Part shown: positions 1 through 12,740 of the stretch, in pieces
How positions within the stretch are numbered: the first letter of the stretch is position 1
Layout: each line of letters starts with the position of its first letter
Assembly: GCA_034509425.1 (NCBI GenBank)
Contig: JAVTVJ010000076.1
Span: 2,418,001-2,482,000, forward strand
Source of the DNA: Eopsaltria australis
Lineage: Eukaryota; Chordata; Aves; Passeriformes; Petroicidae
DNA: 64,000 nucleotides
Direction: 5' to 3'
Notes under the pieces: generated by a model
The model's database searches: none
What the model was told of the DNA's origin: nothing
Seen by the model: the letters and a program-made list of their open reading frames with translations, nothing else
Position numbers and translations under genes: made by a program

Positions 1-228
1 TTTAGATTTAACATTAGGAAAAATTCCTTCAATGGAAGGGTGGTCAGGCATTGCAACAGGCTGCCCAGGGAAGTGCTGGAGTCACAGTCTCTGAAAGTGT
101 TAAAAAAAGGTGTAGATGTGGTGCTTATAGACATAGTTTATTGGTGGACTTGGCAGTGCTGGGTTAATGGTTAGACTCAATGATCTTAGAGGTCTTTTCC
201 AGCTGTAATGATTCTATAATTCTGTGTC
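1..228 (+). mobile_element. CR1 LINE fragment, 3' end, cut by window edge
   Basis: This is the 3' part of a CR1 (chicken repeat 1) non-LTR retrotransposon in sense orientation. The order of landmarks is the usual one for CR1 3' regions: a 'ctgcccagggaagtg' block near 70, 'gtgtagatgtggtgctt' near 110, the 'ggttagactcaatgatctta' block near 170, then 'ggtcttttccag' and a decayed octamer tail (attctataattctgtg). It contains no coding capacity. The 5' end lies outside the window, so its length is unknown. Divergence from the familiar consensus is moderate, which suggests an old copy. Confidence 0.9.
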
Positions 229-3200
229 ACAGAGGATGAGAGAAATAGGCCAGGTTCTCTTCATATCTTCTGGGTTCAGCTTAGGTTGGTGATTTTGGAT
301 ATGCCTCTTTTGTTCCCCATATAAACTGGGGATTAGTCTCTGCATCCTGTTCCTGTGAGCCCTCAGGATTTACACACTGTCTTTTCTTTCCCAGTTTGAG
401 TATTCTGAGAAGAAACATAGAAATGTGCTGGGGTCTTGATGACCTCCTGATCTAAGTGACATCAATGCATGATTCTTCTAGCCCTCCTCCTGCCATGTGA
501 TTCTTTGTGGTGCTTGCCCACCTGTAAATTTTGGTCTCTACCAATTTTAACACCTATACTGCAATTCTCTCTACAAGACAAATGCTGTTCTCCTAATATT
601 TAATGTAGACATTCATGATGAGCTGTGATGCTGAAGAATAGGGGCATCAGAGAACTGATATCAAACTCTTGTCATAAATTGTCATATTAAAAAGCAGTAT
701 ATCATCACTGGTGTATTACTTCCCACTAGAAGGAATGTTGCAGTAGCAGGACTATTATGGGCTTGAAGGCAAAGGAACATTAAGCTTGCTTTTCATTTAA
801 TCCACAGTTGAGTATACCTCATAATACAGGTAATTGCTGTTAAAAGTTGTTAACATAATCTGCATATCTTCTTATTCTTGGGACTGAATTAATCTCATCT
901 AAATATAGACATCTGCAGTGCTGACATTTACTTCTAAGATACTCATAGTTCTATGTTACTGGTGAAAAGAAATGGACACTTCTAACTAAGGTGCAGCTTT
1001 TTCGCCTATTTTAGATGCCTGCTTTAGCACAAGAAAAAACAACAGCTAAATATATTTATTTTCCCCTCTCTTCCTGATTATGAAGGAAGCCTATGGAGAG
1101 TAGTTCAAATACAGAAATCTACATTTAGTTAGTAAATACTACCCCAGATGTCTACTTTCTGTAATAATGGCCCCACAACTATTACTTGCAGACAAAATTT
1201 GCCTGCTGCCCCCCAAAGAATCAAATTAGTGATGGAAATATTTCTGGAATAAAAAGAATTTGAATTAAAATATCTTTTCCATGTGTATATAATGCAGGGC
1301 TTGCCTTCTTTTGGCAATTGAATATAATGTATGATATGTAATTGAATATATTTCCATTTAGTGAGTGGGGACACAATCCATTTTTCTACAAGGGGAGAAT
1401 TTGATCCGGAATCACAATTTTTCACCTGGCACACAATAAAACTCAATCAAGTGTCTCCTGCACATGACAGTATTTTGTATTCCATTTTCTTCTTACTGAT
1501 AATTGAGTTGATAACCCGTTTCGCTCCTCTGGTAGGTAATGATCAGCACCCAACACAACCATCCAAGGCAACAATGTTGAAGCTGCCTTATCTTTAATAT
1601 TTTGGTTTTGACTTAGTGCTGCTCTTGCTAGTTTAAAGGCTCAGATTTCAACTTTTCCAGATGACCAATGACTCTGTTATCACTTCTGGTAAACTGCAAT
1701 GTCTGTGCAACTCCTGTTCAGTCATTATGGCCAAGGGTTACAAATGTGACTACTAATTTTCAGTGCGCCCTCTGGAATACTTGAATCCAGCAAGAGTGAC
1801 ATGGGTCTTCCTGATGACATGGCTGACAGCTCCATACTGATGTTTGAATATCCTAGTGGATCCAAAATAGTGCTATATGCTTAAGTTTAGGCATTTGAAC
1901 CCTGCTCCATCTGGTTTTGAAATTCTTGGACTGAAGTACTGGACAGGGGGGCTTTTTGAGCCACATTTCGGTAAGGTAAAGGAAAAAGTAAATAATTTGT
2001 CCTGAATGGGATTCCCTTTGAATGACTCAAGACTCATTCGTCTACTGAAAGCCACCTTTCCTGCCCTCTTAAAGCCCCAAACCCCAAGCTCTTTTCAACA
2101 TGTGTAATTGCTATTAAATCTGATCCAGATGTTAAGAAATAACAAACTGGTATTAAAATCTAATGGAAGTATTTCAACAAAATGCAGTGAAGATGGTCAC
2201 AAATGTAAAGTGTCCAATGCTGTATTGCAAGTGCTAAAGCATTTTTCAGTTTCTGACTGCAGTCTACATTAGCAAACCAAGTCTCATCCTTTCCTTTTTT
2301 ATTTCTTACATTTTTTAATGTTAATTTCTTCATACAAAAGACCTCAGCCAGTCATGCACTTGTGATATTCAAAGAGCTTGTATACAGGAAAGACTTGAGT
2401 TCTTTGAAAAAGCATGTATGATCAGGAATGTTGGTTAATATTTACTGGCTTACAACTGTAGATGCTAAATAATAATCAGTTGCACAGCAACATGAAAATC
2501 AGAATATTTCACAGGACTACAATTAGTCTTTGAGCCTTTCCTCTGTTCTAACAGGTTCTTTTAAAGCAGATAAAGAAGAGACGTGACCAGAAACAAGTGC
2601 TCCTTCAAAATAAGAGTTGATAGCAAAAGGAGTGATTGTACCATGGAAATGGATTGTGCCATTTGAAATGGAGAGGAAACACATAAGAAAAGTTAAACTT
2701 ATCCCTAGGACAAAGCTCCTGGAAGCAGGCTCAGTCACAGAATTCTGCTGCAGAATCCACCCCTATGAAGGGACGATGGACTATAGAACAGTTGTTCGAA
2801 TGCAATGCACTTTGTTGGTGGCAGTGTGAACAGTATATATGACAAGGAAGCCCAGCAAGGACTACTCAGTTACTGGGGGTAAGAAGAGCTACTAATAACA
2901 CTACATGACAGAAATTTGATGATGACTTACAGCCTTTCTGTAAAAGGATGAGAATATGCTATGGCTCTGTTCCTCGTATGACCCAGCACTACAAATGAGT
3001 AACAAGTCTCTGTATGGAGATGAAAAAGCATGGTTTAACTTCCTTGTCAGGAAGGTTTACTGGCATTTTTCACTCATCTCGCTTTACAAAAGAACTTGCT
3101 GCATCTGCTGAGTGGAAGCTTTAACAAAAAGTGAGAAACAAAAACTGGAAGAAGGAAGTCCTTGAACTAACATTCTCAATAATTCTTCCCATCATGTTGA

Positions 3201-6200
3201 CTCTCTTGTTCTTATTTGCACTAAATTGACGGACTTTTTTTTGTGCTGGTTTAGGCCCCTGTTCAGCATGATTACAAAGTTGAAAACTATGGCTTTAGCT
3301 GCACTGGAGAATGCTGATTGCAGGTTCTGTTACATTATGTCAATACTCTGATGTCATTAGTGCTGTGCTTTCATATTGCTTATTGTAATGATCCCCCTCC
3401 TGTAGTCCACGCTGAAACTTTGCACACAGATGATCAGGCATTGCTCTCCTTATGTACACAGTGCCTTAGAGCCAATGGGTCAATAGCAACTGGCTGCAAG
3501 ATCAAGCCCTGAATTTTGAAATAACCTTTGCCAGATCTGTAGTCTATGAAATTAACATTATTAATCTTAAAATGCCTCCCATCTATGACCAAAACTCTGA
3601 AGTGCACATTTGGGATACTGCAATACTTAATGAAATATAAATTTTATATATGATGGATACTGTTGCAGAATGAATAACAAAGAATATATCCAGTATTCTC
3701 AGGCAGAACATGTAATTGATACCAAAGACAAACCTTCCTTGACTTCAAGCCATCTCTTGTAGAAGTTATATGACAATCTCCCTTCCCCAAACTTATCATT
3801 CTTGATTAATTACAGTGAATATTGATAGAGAATAGAATAAATATCCACATGGTGGTGCTTTATTAGGACCTTTCTGGATCTGTGCCTGCGTTATGTTCTT
3901 AGTTTTTCACGGTCCAATATGTAGAAAGAAAATTCTTAGATGCTGTTGCGCTGCAGATTTCATGTCAGAAATGCTGGGAAAATATGCAGGGGTGGAGGAG
4001 GGGAAATTCTTCTTTCTGTAGACAGCTAATATAAACTGCATACGTGCTACCACCATGACTTAAATAACTGAAGGTCGTCTCCTGGCTGTATTCACAGAGT
4101 AACAAATTTTACCAGCATCATTAAAGTGATAATTTTAAAGTATGAACAGGCATTTTAAAGATGGCAGTGGAGTTCTTATTCTGCAATGTTTCAAAAAACC
4201 CTGAATTTGTCGAAGTAATTGAATTGTAGGGGTGGAAATGGGGTAATTCCCTTGTCCTAACTCAAGCAGCAATGAGTCTGAAATGAATCATCACAGGTTT
4301 CTTCTATAGTTGGGGTGTTACTCATCTTGTGCTAGCACAGAGACTTATAAACTTAGCTCCCAGGCCTCCAAAGTTTCAGAATTCACCTGTTTACAACATT
4401 TAGCTCTGCATATTTCTAGTAGCCTATTATTGCATCCATTAAGAGCTTTTTAACAGTTTCTTTTGAGTGCTTGAAGATAGCTATTCCATAATGTTAATGA
4501 GCAGACTTTCCCTGCTGACAGATGTGGTATGTTTCAAAGTTATTGTCAAGACTTCTGAAAGCTTAGGAAAGTAGACATTTGAAAAGGTATTTCCATATAT
4601 GAATTAACACAAATGAGTGATTTACAGAAAGGCATTAGATGACATCAGAAGGAAGCAGTCTAAGTCCAACGCATGGATATGGTTCTCTTTCATCCAAATC
4701 AGTAATTTTGCACCTCTTACAACTTGGTGCCAATAGCAAGAGCCAGGGTCTGTGTTTACCACACACTTCACCTTTCACAGGGTTTTTCACAGTGGTGGTT
4801 ACAACAATTTTTTTATTGCTAAATATCAGAAAAGTGTCTTGGGGCTATACTTTGCCTGTTTCCAGTTTGCCTAAGAAATCTGTTGCAAGATAAGTCTTGC
4901 ATTGGGTGCTTTGCCTCAAAGGCACTGGGAGTGCTTTTCTGTCTTCACTGGGTATAGAGCCAGCATCTACAAGCTATGGACAATATCATAGGTTAACTCC
5001 TTTTTAGGGTACCACCTGACTTTTTTGAGCTTCGGCACCTCAGTCATTATGATGACAAAGTTCAGCATCTCTGTAAGGTGGGTTGAGAGTGGTCTGCAGT
5101 GCCTTTTCACTTGAAAATCAGTTGACAAAAGCAGAACCCCAAGGTGGACTTTTCTTCCTCTTAATATTAAACTCTCTTGCTTTAGAAAACTGGTTTTATG
5201 GTTTAATTATTAATTATTACTCCTTTTCCTTGTAATGTGGTTTAGCTTGGCATTTCATTTCACAGTACCAAAGTGAGCAAATGCTGTTGTGCAATGAAGC
5301 CTTCCCATATAATAACAGTACCACCAACTGCTTTTTTGGGGGGAACAAGTAACTGAGAAATGTTTACACAATAAATAAACAAACATTGGAGCTATATATT
5401 ATTTCCTAGTAAACAGAGACATAGAACCTTGTAACACTATGAATTGGTTTCTTAATAGTAAATAAGCCACTCTCCCTTTGTTGGTCCAAAGTTCAACCTT
5501 CACTCAAACTCTGATAATATTGTTCATTTATATATATCAAAGGCAATTTCCATGCTGATCTCACAGGCATTAAGATCAACCAATCTGCTTGATAAATGTC
5601 CCTAAGATGCTTTATTGCTCAGCATCCTGGTAGTCTAATTGAGTTATGTACTAACACCGGCCACTTTTAACTTTGTCCTGACAGTGAGAATAAGTCATGG
5701 AAAGTCTTTCAAACAGGGACATGCTATTTTCATTTTGTTTCTTTCGGAGAGAAGTTTGATGCCCACAAGTGGTGGTGTTGGAAGCAAAGGGGATGCCCTG
5801 GTTTGTACCAGCCAGTGTGATAGCCCAGAGCTCAGGGAACAGGGATGTGCTGCTGGGCTGCAGCACTCCAGCTTTCCTCTGCTTGTTCAACTCAGTGCTG
5901 GTGACAGCAGCACTCAGGAAGAGAAAACAGCTACCTCCCATCTTCTCATTTCATGCTCTCCTTGCTAAGATCATGCACAGGAAAAAAGAAAAGTTTTTTC
6001 AGTCTGCAGTTTGAATAATAGGGTTTGCAGAGTGAATGCTTGTTCCAGAGTACATTTCTCCAGGTGTTAGGGAAATGCCCTCTAACTTCCACACATGGGC
6101 CGTGCTGAATGGAAAAAATGCTCTATGTTGACAGAAAAAGGGAAGACCATGCCAAGGTGTAATGTGTGGTTAGGAGGAGGACAGAAACCTGATCTAAAGC

Positions 6201-7803
6201 CAGATGAAGGCTTATGGATAGAAGGATAGAAAATGTCAGTATAAGGCTGGATGACTAAACCAGTGCTGATGCATGCCTTTTATAAGGGAGGAAAGGAAAC
6301 AAAGACATACCTCTTCGAACTATTACAAAATGAATTTTTGGAGCAATAAAAATGGGAAACCATGGCCTGAACTGAAACTCCAATCTGTGCTAAGAACAAT
6401 TTCTGTGGGGGCACAGATGGAAAGAGCTTTAGTATCAGAACACATGTCCTTTCTCAGGACCCAGCTGTGATGGGAGAAGAGATCACCATAATTTCCTTTG
6501 CTGGTGGCTGTCATCCCTTTAGTTCTGCTTTTGTAAAATAATTGCCTTTAAGCAAAAGAGTCTGGATAAGAATAAAGTGTTATATCCATAATCAGTGCTA
6601 CTGTGAATGAAATTGAAAAATGCCATGTAAACCTCTCAAGTGGTGGATGGAGAGAAAAACATCCAGCTGGTGTGTGGTGACATGCACCCAAGGTAGCATC
6701 ATCCATAAGGCAGCTTGTCTGCTCTTGGCTTTGGGAGTCAATGCAATTTAAAGATTAGCTACAAAATACTTACTCCATGGTGGAAAGACTGGTAGAGGAG
6801 ACAGCTGGCTAAAACCATGAAATATTTGTGTTGTTTTGTCACATCTCTTCTCCCATGTTCTTTTTTGTGCCTCCTTCCCTTTTCTCTGATATAACCTCTC
6901 CTCTTCCTGCCTATCAGGAAATGCCTTTATGCCTTGAAATCCTTAAATTAATTTTCTTTTTCCACTTTTTCCTTTCTCTGAGTTTTTCTGTAAAGAAGGT
7001 AATCTCTTGTGTCTTCCCAAAATAGTTAAAATTCATCTGCTAAAAAGAGCTATTTTAAACAAGACCTTTGCTTTTTGATTTTTTTCTAATTTGTTTTTCA
7101 GATCTAGGATATCACTTGTAAGGGCTCTGTAAATAATAGCAGAATAAAAAGACAATCCTTGGTACTTATTGACTGCATTGAAAACTGACCTAACTGAAGA
7201 ATCCAGGTGTATTGTTTGGGGGAGAAAAAGAGGGAAATCCGGTTTTATCTAAATAGGTAATTTAATTTGCTGTACGTAATTGGTAGACAGCATCTAATAC
7301 GCTTAAGCAAGCGCTACATATAGAAACTGAGTACCTCTAGATTTTTAGAAATCAGGTACTTAAGTTGTGTTTGACCAGGGAATTTTCACTCACAGAATTT
7401 CTTGGTCACACCAATAGATGGCAATCCGTCTTCACGTCCCTTCGCTTCTTCAAAAGTGAACTAAAAGGTGAGGAGGAAAGAAAGAAAACAGTTTTTCTCA
7501 AATGGTTTTTTCCCCTTTTATGTGTCAGTTTCAAAGCTAAATGTTCAAATGCCCTGGAAATGAGAAATTATCTGAAAACTAGTACACTGCATGCTACCAC
7601 AGCACAAATTACCCCATGCTGTCCTGTCAGATTTAATCTGCCTGAATCATTTTTGAAAGGGCTGATATGGGATTTAGTTTCCATGTGAGCTAGTAAACTG
7701 AGATTAACGCTGTTCTTGATACTATTGCATATTTTAATCTAAGATTCAATTTATTGCCCAGGTTCTACATTGTGAAATCTTCAATAGATATCAGAAAGAT
7801 AGG
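229..7803. other. Unique AT-rich DNA, no gene seen
   Basis: About 7.6 kb with no repeat or exon that I can support. The open frames on both strands are all under 110 codons, mutually overlapping in places (for example 5639-5968 plus and 5651-5941 minus), with no recognisable domain. The stretch has a pyrimidine-rich segment around 6828-6990. Base composition is even apart from short A/T runs. It could be intergenic or intronic. Confidence 0.6.
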
Positions 7804-7820
7804 AAAAAAAAAAAAAAAAA
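7804..7820 (+). repeat. Poly(A) run, 17 bases
   Basis: An uninterrupted run of 17 A residues, followed by an A-rich tail (gaaaagataaag). No retroposed gene body is recognisable immediately upstream, so it is treated as a simple homopolymer rather than a retrogene tail. Confidence 0.9.
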
Positions 7821-9774
7821 GAAAAGATAAAGAAACCTCAAGTCATATGGAAGATACTTGATCTTCCAGTCTGATTGTGCTTTGTGCTACAGCAGTGTAA
7901 TTCAGCAATAACTGCAAATAAAATATGTCAGTGTCAGATTAGCAAATGTGATTGTAAAATTAAAACTGAGTCTCGTTTGCTCTGCTGCCAGTTGTGGGAG
8001 CACTTGTGGACTTTGGAGATAGCTTTCCTAGCAAAACTGGCCCCTGTTTGTTTGGAGCATCTGATTATGGAATTAATTTGACCTTTTTACTCCCTTTATT
8101 TGCTCATATACTACCACTTCTGCCACAGAGCCCATGGGCATGTGAAATCATTTTTTAAGACATACTTCCTACAAAAACTAATTTGATTGCTGCCAATTTG
8201 TTTAAAAACTGAAAAATACAGGGAAGTGAATGCCTTTGCCCTGGCTGTGCAGTTCTCTGCGCCCAGGAGTGATCTGGGACAAGTAAGTTCAGTTCATTTG
8301 GCAAATAATACTTATTTCAGCTCCACTGTCTTGTTGATCCAGGATGTACCTCTTGCTGCACAATGGATAAGACTTCGTCTGGAAAGCAGCTAAACAGTTG
8401 CTCCCTCCGGCCTGATAGCTGGGACAAAGCTGTGTGGATCCCAGGAGGCAGGGTCCTCACTGGATAAACACAGCAGCATCATGGGGAGCCACACAGGCCT
8501 GGGGCTGCAGCAGAGCTCAGTGCTCACTCCGCGTCACTGCATGAAAGGCTGCCATGAGCTGTGCACCCAGTGCCCTCTGCTTCAACCCCAGCCCTTTCCT
8601 GGCCTCCTGTGGCACTTCTTGACCTGCTTCCCTCCTGCAGCGCTTGCACCAGCCTTTTGAAGATGTCTGAGCGGGCCTCTCATTCTGTCTGGCAGCATCT
8701 GAAAGCCCCATGCTATTTGGGAAGAAGCAGTGGGCTTCTACAGTACCTACTTTTCCCTGAATTCTTGGCATCCTGTAATTTATTCTGTCCTTTCCTTCAC
8801 TAGCAAGCAGAATACTGCAAGTCAGTAAACAGGCCTTAATCTAGAGTTATTGTTAACTAAAGAATGCAGGTAGTGCTGAAAATAAATTGCATCTACTATC
8901 AGTACACATTATGAAACCAGGCATTTTTTATGGCATCCTCCCCTTTACCAGAAATAGTGCCTTGTGTATAGAGAAAAGCTCTCTGATTTAAGCTGCAAGT
9001 GTTTTAATTGGGGGTGCTCCTAACTGATGAATAGAGCTGAGGCTCAAGAGGTTGTTGTGGATGCTAAGGACAGCAACAGGGCAGCTACAACAGCAAGTTA
9101 AAGAAAATGAAGTTTCACTCACTAATTACCCATTCTTCTGGTTTCCAAGTGTAAAAATACTGTGCTTCCACAAGCCTTCAGGTACAGAAAAGGGTGTAAA
9201 GTGCCTTGCAGCATTCTTACCTTTCATAACATTTCAGCCCTGAATATATGCTCTCATTTTACGTAGGCATTTTATGTATTTTATGTGCTTCAGAGGTTAG
9301 GGGTTTTTCTGTAGTAGGGCATCCTTTACTTCCAGAGGGAGTATTATTCTGCCTCTTTGCACTTTATGAAGCCTTTTCCTTTAAAAAAAAGAAAAAAAAA
9401 GAATGCCCAACCACAGTCTAGGATTATGTGAAATGAGGAGAGAATACACAAAACCCGGCCTTCAGCCTCAGGGGTGAATCTCCATAATCTGAAGCCAACA
9501 CCAGATGAACTGCTGAAGGGTTGCTGTTTAAGCCTTGCTAACATTACCTCTCCTCTTTGACCTGAAGGGATTGATTACCTTCTCCTGGAGTATTAATGAG
9601 TTTACTGAGCTTCTCTGCAGCAAACCTGTGGGCATGAACTTTCTCTTGCTTGAAAGAATGGAGAAGAAATCTCTGAGCTTGTTTTCAAGGCTCCATTTAA
9701 TTGCTGATACGGGGGATTTTGTCATTTCTTCAATGAACAGCGTCAGTATCTATGAATATTATATTTCCTCAAAG
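7821..9774. other. Unique DNA with a GC-richer patch at about 8.4-8.7 kb
   Basis: No gene is supported. Between about 8400 and 8720 the sequence is visibly richer in G and C than its surroundings and carries overlapping frames on both strands (8517-8771 minus, 8561-8803 plus), which is what a GC-richer patch produces by chance. I see no domain, splice arrangement or repeat family. A short ATTAAT motif lies at 9592-9597. Confidence 0.5.
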
Positions 9775-10056
9775 AAAAAAAAAAAAAAAGCAGGGGTGTC
9801 AGGTAAATGTAAGGAAGGAATGGGAAAAAGGGGAAAACACACTAGCATTATTTTTCCGGCCTGAGAAATGCTTTTGCTAACACAGTGAATAAATATTAAT
9901 GAGGCATAAGTCTCTGTGCAGCCCTTGCCAGTTCCCCAGTAGATCCATAACACTCTGATCCGAGTGAAAGGGTGTCAGCTTCATTAATGGCAGCATTCTT
10001 CAGACACACACAAATTAATCAAGCATGTATGAGAAGTTAACGAGTATAAAATTAAT
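9592..10056. promoter_or_regulatory. ATTAAT-rich stretch, possible homeodomain-site cluster
   Basis: The palindromic hexamer ATTAAT occurs at 9592-9597, 9895-9900, 9983-9988, 10014-10019 and 10051-10056: five in 465 bases, four of them within 162. At roughly 60% AT a given hexamer of this composition is expected about once per 1.4 kb. TAAT is the core bound by many homeodomain proteins, so the cluster could be a distal enhancer. No conservation data are available here, and the call is inference from motif density only. Confidence 0.25.
9775..9789 (+). repeat. Poly(A) run, 15 bases
   Basis: Fifteen A residues preceded by 'caaag'. It sits just upstream of the ATTAAT-rich stretch. Probably a simple length-variable homopolymer. 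Confidence 0.9.
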
Positions 10057-10219
10057 GGGGTATTTTTGATGTCTTTTGTAGATATTTCTAAGTAAACAGG
10101 GATGCTTATTTCTGGAGCTAGAGAGCAAAGTCAGAAGACCACTAAATCAATAGTTTTTAAATTCATTTTCAGTGAGCTTCTGAGTAGGATCTGGTAGTAT
10201 AAGCACAGCAGAGAGATGG

Positions 10220-10335
10220 GGCCTTGGGTACAGCATCAGGCTAAAAGTTACAAGACTCAGCTTTAAAGTTAGACTGTTAATCCACTGTACCTTTATAGGT
10301 CACTTTGCCCTCCATGCCTCAGTTTCCCTCCAGCA
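10220..10335 (+). mobile_element. MIR-like SINE relic (weak)
   Basis: The segment near 10277-10331 reads like the central and 3' core of a MIR SINE: a 'ctgta-cctt' block, 'ggtcactt', a short pyrimidine stretch and then 'tgcctcagtttccctcc'. The MIR hallmark is the order 'gtcact... cctc... tgcctcagtttcc'. MIRs are ancient tRNA-derived SINEs shared by amniotes and rare in birds. The 5' half is too decayed to align by eye, so the left boundary is approximate. Confidence 0.4.
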
Positions 10336-12319
10336 GCTGCTGTCTTTCTTCAGGGTGGAATTTACTCTTCCTGATGCGGATTTACTGAACCCCAGTTGTG
10401 AGAAGGACGAGGACTTTCTGGGAGACCATTGGGGTACTGTAATGCAGAATGTCTGACCTGTAATCACAGGATAGGGAATTCCTGGGCATCACTAGAAGCC
10501 CAGGGTGCACTGCTGACATCCACGTGCTCTGTTCTGTGTCACTGCAGGCCTTTGGCATTTCCTCTGTTTGGGTTCTGGATCCTTTCTGAGCGTGGATTGT
10601 CAATTTCACCAAACAAGGGCAAAAGGACTGAATACAAGCAATTTTCAAAACAAATGCTGAACATATCAGTTAATGCAACATTAAGTTTACTGTTATGGGG
10701 TTGTTCTTTCAACCACTCTGTGTGTCCTATTTATTTCACAGCATGCTTGCACATTTAATGTATGAGTTTGGAAGGGAGAAGAACTATAACATCACCTGTC
10801 ACCTGGGGAAAGTTTCCTTGTTAATTTTCTATTGTTTGGCATTCTGACCTCTTGAGGAAAAGCATCAGGAGGTTTATCCCTGCCAAAGGATGTGACCTTT
10901 GGGGAACTGAGAACCACAGCATGCAGTCTCTGTCTTAAACCAAAACTGTTGCATTGCTTGTCATATTTATTTAAATGTCCTCAGGCATAGGGCAAGAAAC
11001 CAGGAAGGCTCACATGCAAACTCACCGGGATTATGTTGGTTCATTCCCTGAAGAAATACATACTTTCACACAAGCACAGCTTTTCTATTAATGGAGAAAT
11101 AGGAATCCTTGTATTGTATTGGAATGACTGTCAAATGGAAGCTACATCTTCCACTGACAGGAGCAATGGGGCCATGTTTGGCCTCACAAGTAGAAGCTGG
11201 ATTTATTCTGAGCCATCACTCCTTTTGAAACATTTCTGTTTAGCCAAGGACCTGTATATGGGAAGTGGAATGATAGATAGTCATATTAATTCTATCTTTA
11301 GTCTAAGTTGAGACCACCAACATTAAAATGCCACAGCATTTTTTTCTGTAGCATTTCCCTAGGCTAAGTTTCTGCACAAACCCTAAATTCAGATTTCCAT
11401 AATACAGTATATTGTGATGTCTTTAACATGTTGCCTTGGCACTGATCGCTGAATTTTCTGGGTTTATTGTATTGCTGGGCTTAGGGGAAAAGTCCCCTTA
11501 AGGAAGAGAGCTCTATAAAGAAAAGTAAAATAATGATTCCTTAAGAACCAAAAGGGCAATACAGGCTCCACTACAATCCCTAGAAAGAGATTATGCAAAT
11601 CAAGGCAAGGAGAAAGGGACCATTGCAAGGGAGCTGGCAAAATAACTTATGAGAAAGGAAAATTCATTCTGTCATGCCAAGACCAAGCACCTTTTCTTTC
11701 ATACTATCCCCTCAATGCTTTTCCCAGCTTCCTTCCAGATATCTCTTGTGTCAGCATTAGGTCAAAATTTACGGAGGATTTGGATACAGTGAGTGTCCCT
11801 CCATTTTCCCTAGTGTTTTCATGGTTCAGTGTAGTACATTCTTCTGCTTCAGCATTTAAATTCTGTTTCCCTTCAGGAAAACTTCTGTTGCTTTCAGAGA
11901 ATCTCTGGAGGGTTTTCCCAGTCTTCTTTGGCTGTTTTTCTCAAAAAGACTGTCTCTTGTATTAATATGTCTGTCCCCAAATTCCAGTGAGCAAACTTAA
12001 GGTGGCAGTTCATGTCCAAATAATTTTGCTAAAGGGTCTTATTTATTTGAACTTCTTCTGCCTAAGTCTCAGGACTTTAAAGCATCCAGCAAGGGTGGAA
12101 ATAATTCAGTAACAGAGATGGGACCCACAATTTGTTGTTGTTTCATGTTTTTATTTTGCTAAGAATATCTGTTATTTTCATTAATAAGATTTTGCCTGGC
12201 TGCTTGGGGACAGGGTGCACAGGGTACTTGGCATGAAAGTAGTGAGTCCCTCCTGAACTCTTTCTAATGGTCTTGTACCTTAGGAGCCCTCAGGCCAGCA
12301 GCTTCCAGCAGACCTGGAC
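10336..12319. other. Unique DNA, no gene seen
   Basis: Nearly 2 kb without a recognisable repeat or exon. The frames at 10382-10648 minus, 10429-10758 plus and 11033-11311 plus show no family signature. No structured RNA is evident. Confidence 0.6.
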
Positions 12320-12740
12320 TGTCATATGGAGAGTGAACAGAGAGGGAGCAGAATTGTTGAGCCTGGGCAAAGAAACTGTGGAGAATGAGTGAAAACATGA
12401 CCCAGACGATATGGATTTGAATTAGAGGGCAAGGAGCGGGTCACTGGAGTGCTGGAGGAGATGGCCTTGTCTTGGACAAGGATCCAGGTTGGGAGGGGAC
12501 TGGGACTGGCTGGGCAAGGAGCCTGGTGCAGGAGAAAGAGCAGGGAGCTGAATGTGCTTGATGTCTGATGGCTGGGATTGGGGTGAGGAGCTTGGATGGA
12601 AACTGGTGTGGCAAGGATTAGGGGAAGCAATGATGATGAACCATGTGGAGAGGGATGGAGAGCAAGAGGAGAGCAGGGGTGTTGGAGCGAGTCAAGCTGG
12701 GGTGGGTCAAGGGAAGGGCAGACACTTCATTCACTCACTG
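12320..12740. other. G-rich, strand-asymmetric stretch with a G-quadruplex motif
   Basis: The plus strand is strongly enriched in G over C for about 400 bases. Within it, G runs at 12491-12493, 12495-12498, 12502-12504 and 12512-12514 are separated by loops of 1, 3 and 7 bases, which meets the standard four-run G-quadruplex rule. The overlapping frames on both strands (12322-12630 minus; 12552-12867 plus in three versions) are by-products of the skew. No protein family is recognised. Confidence 0.5.
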
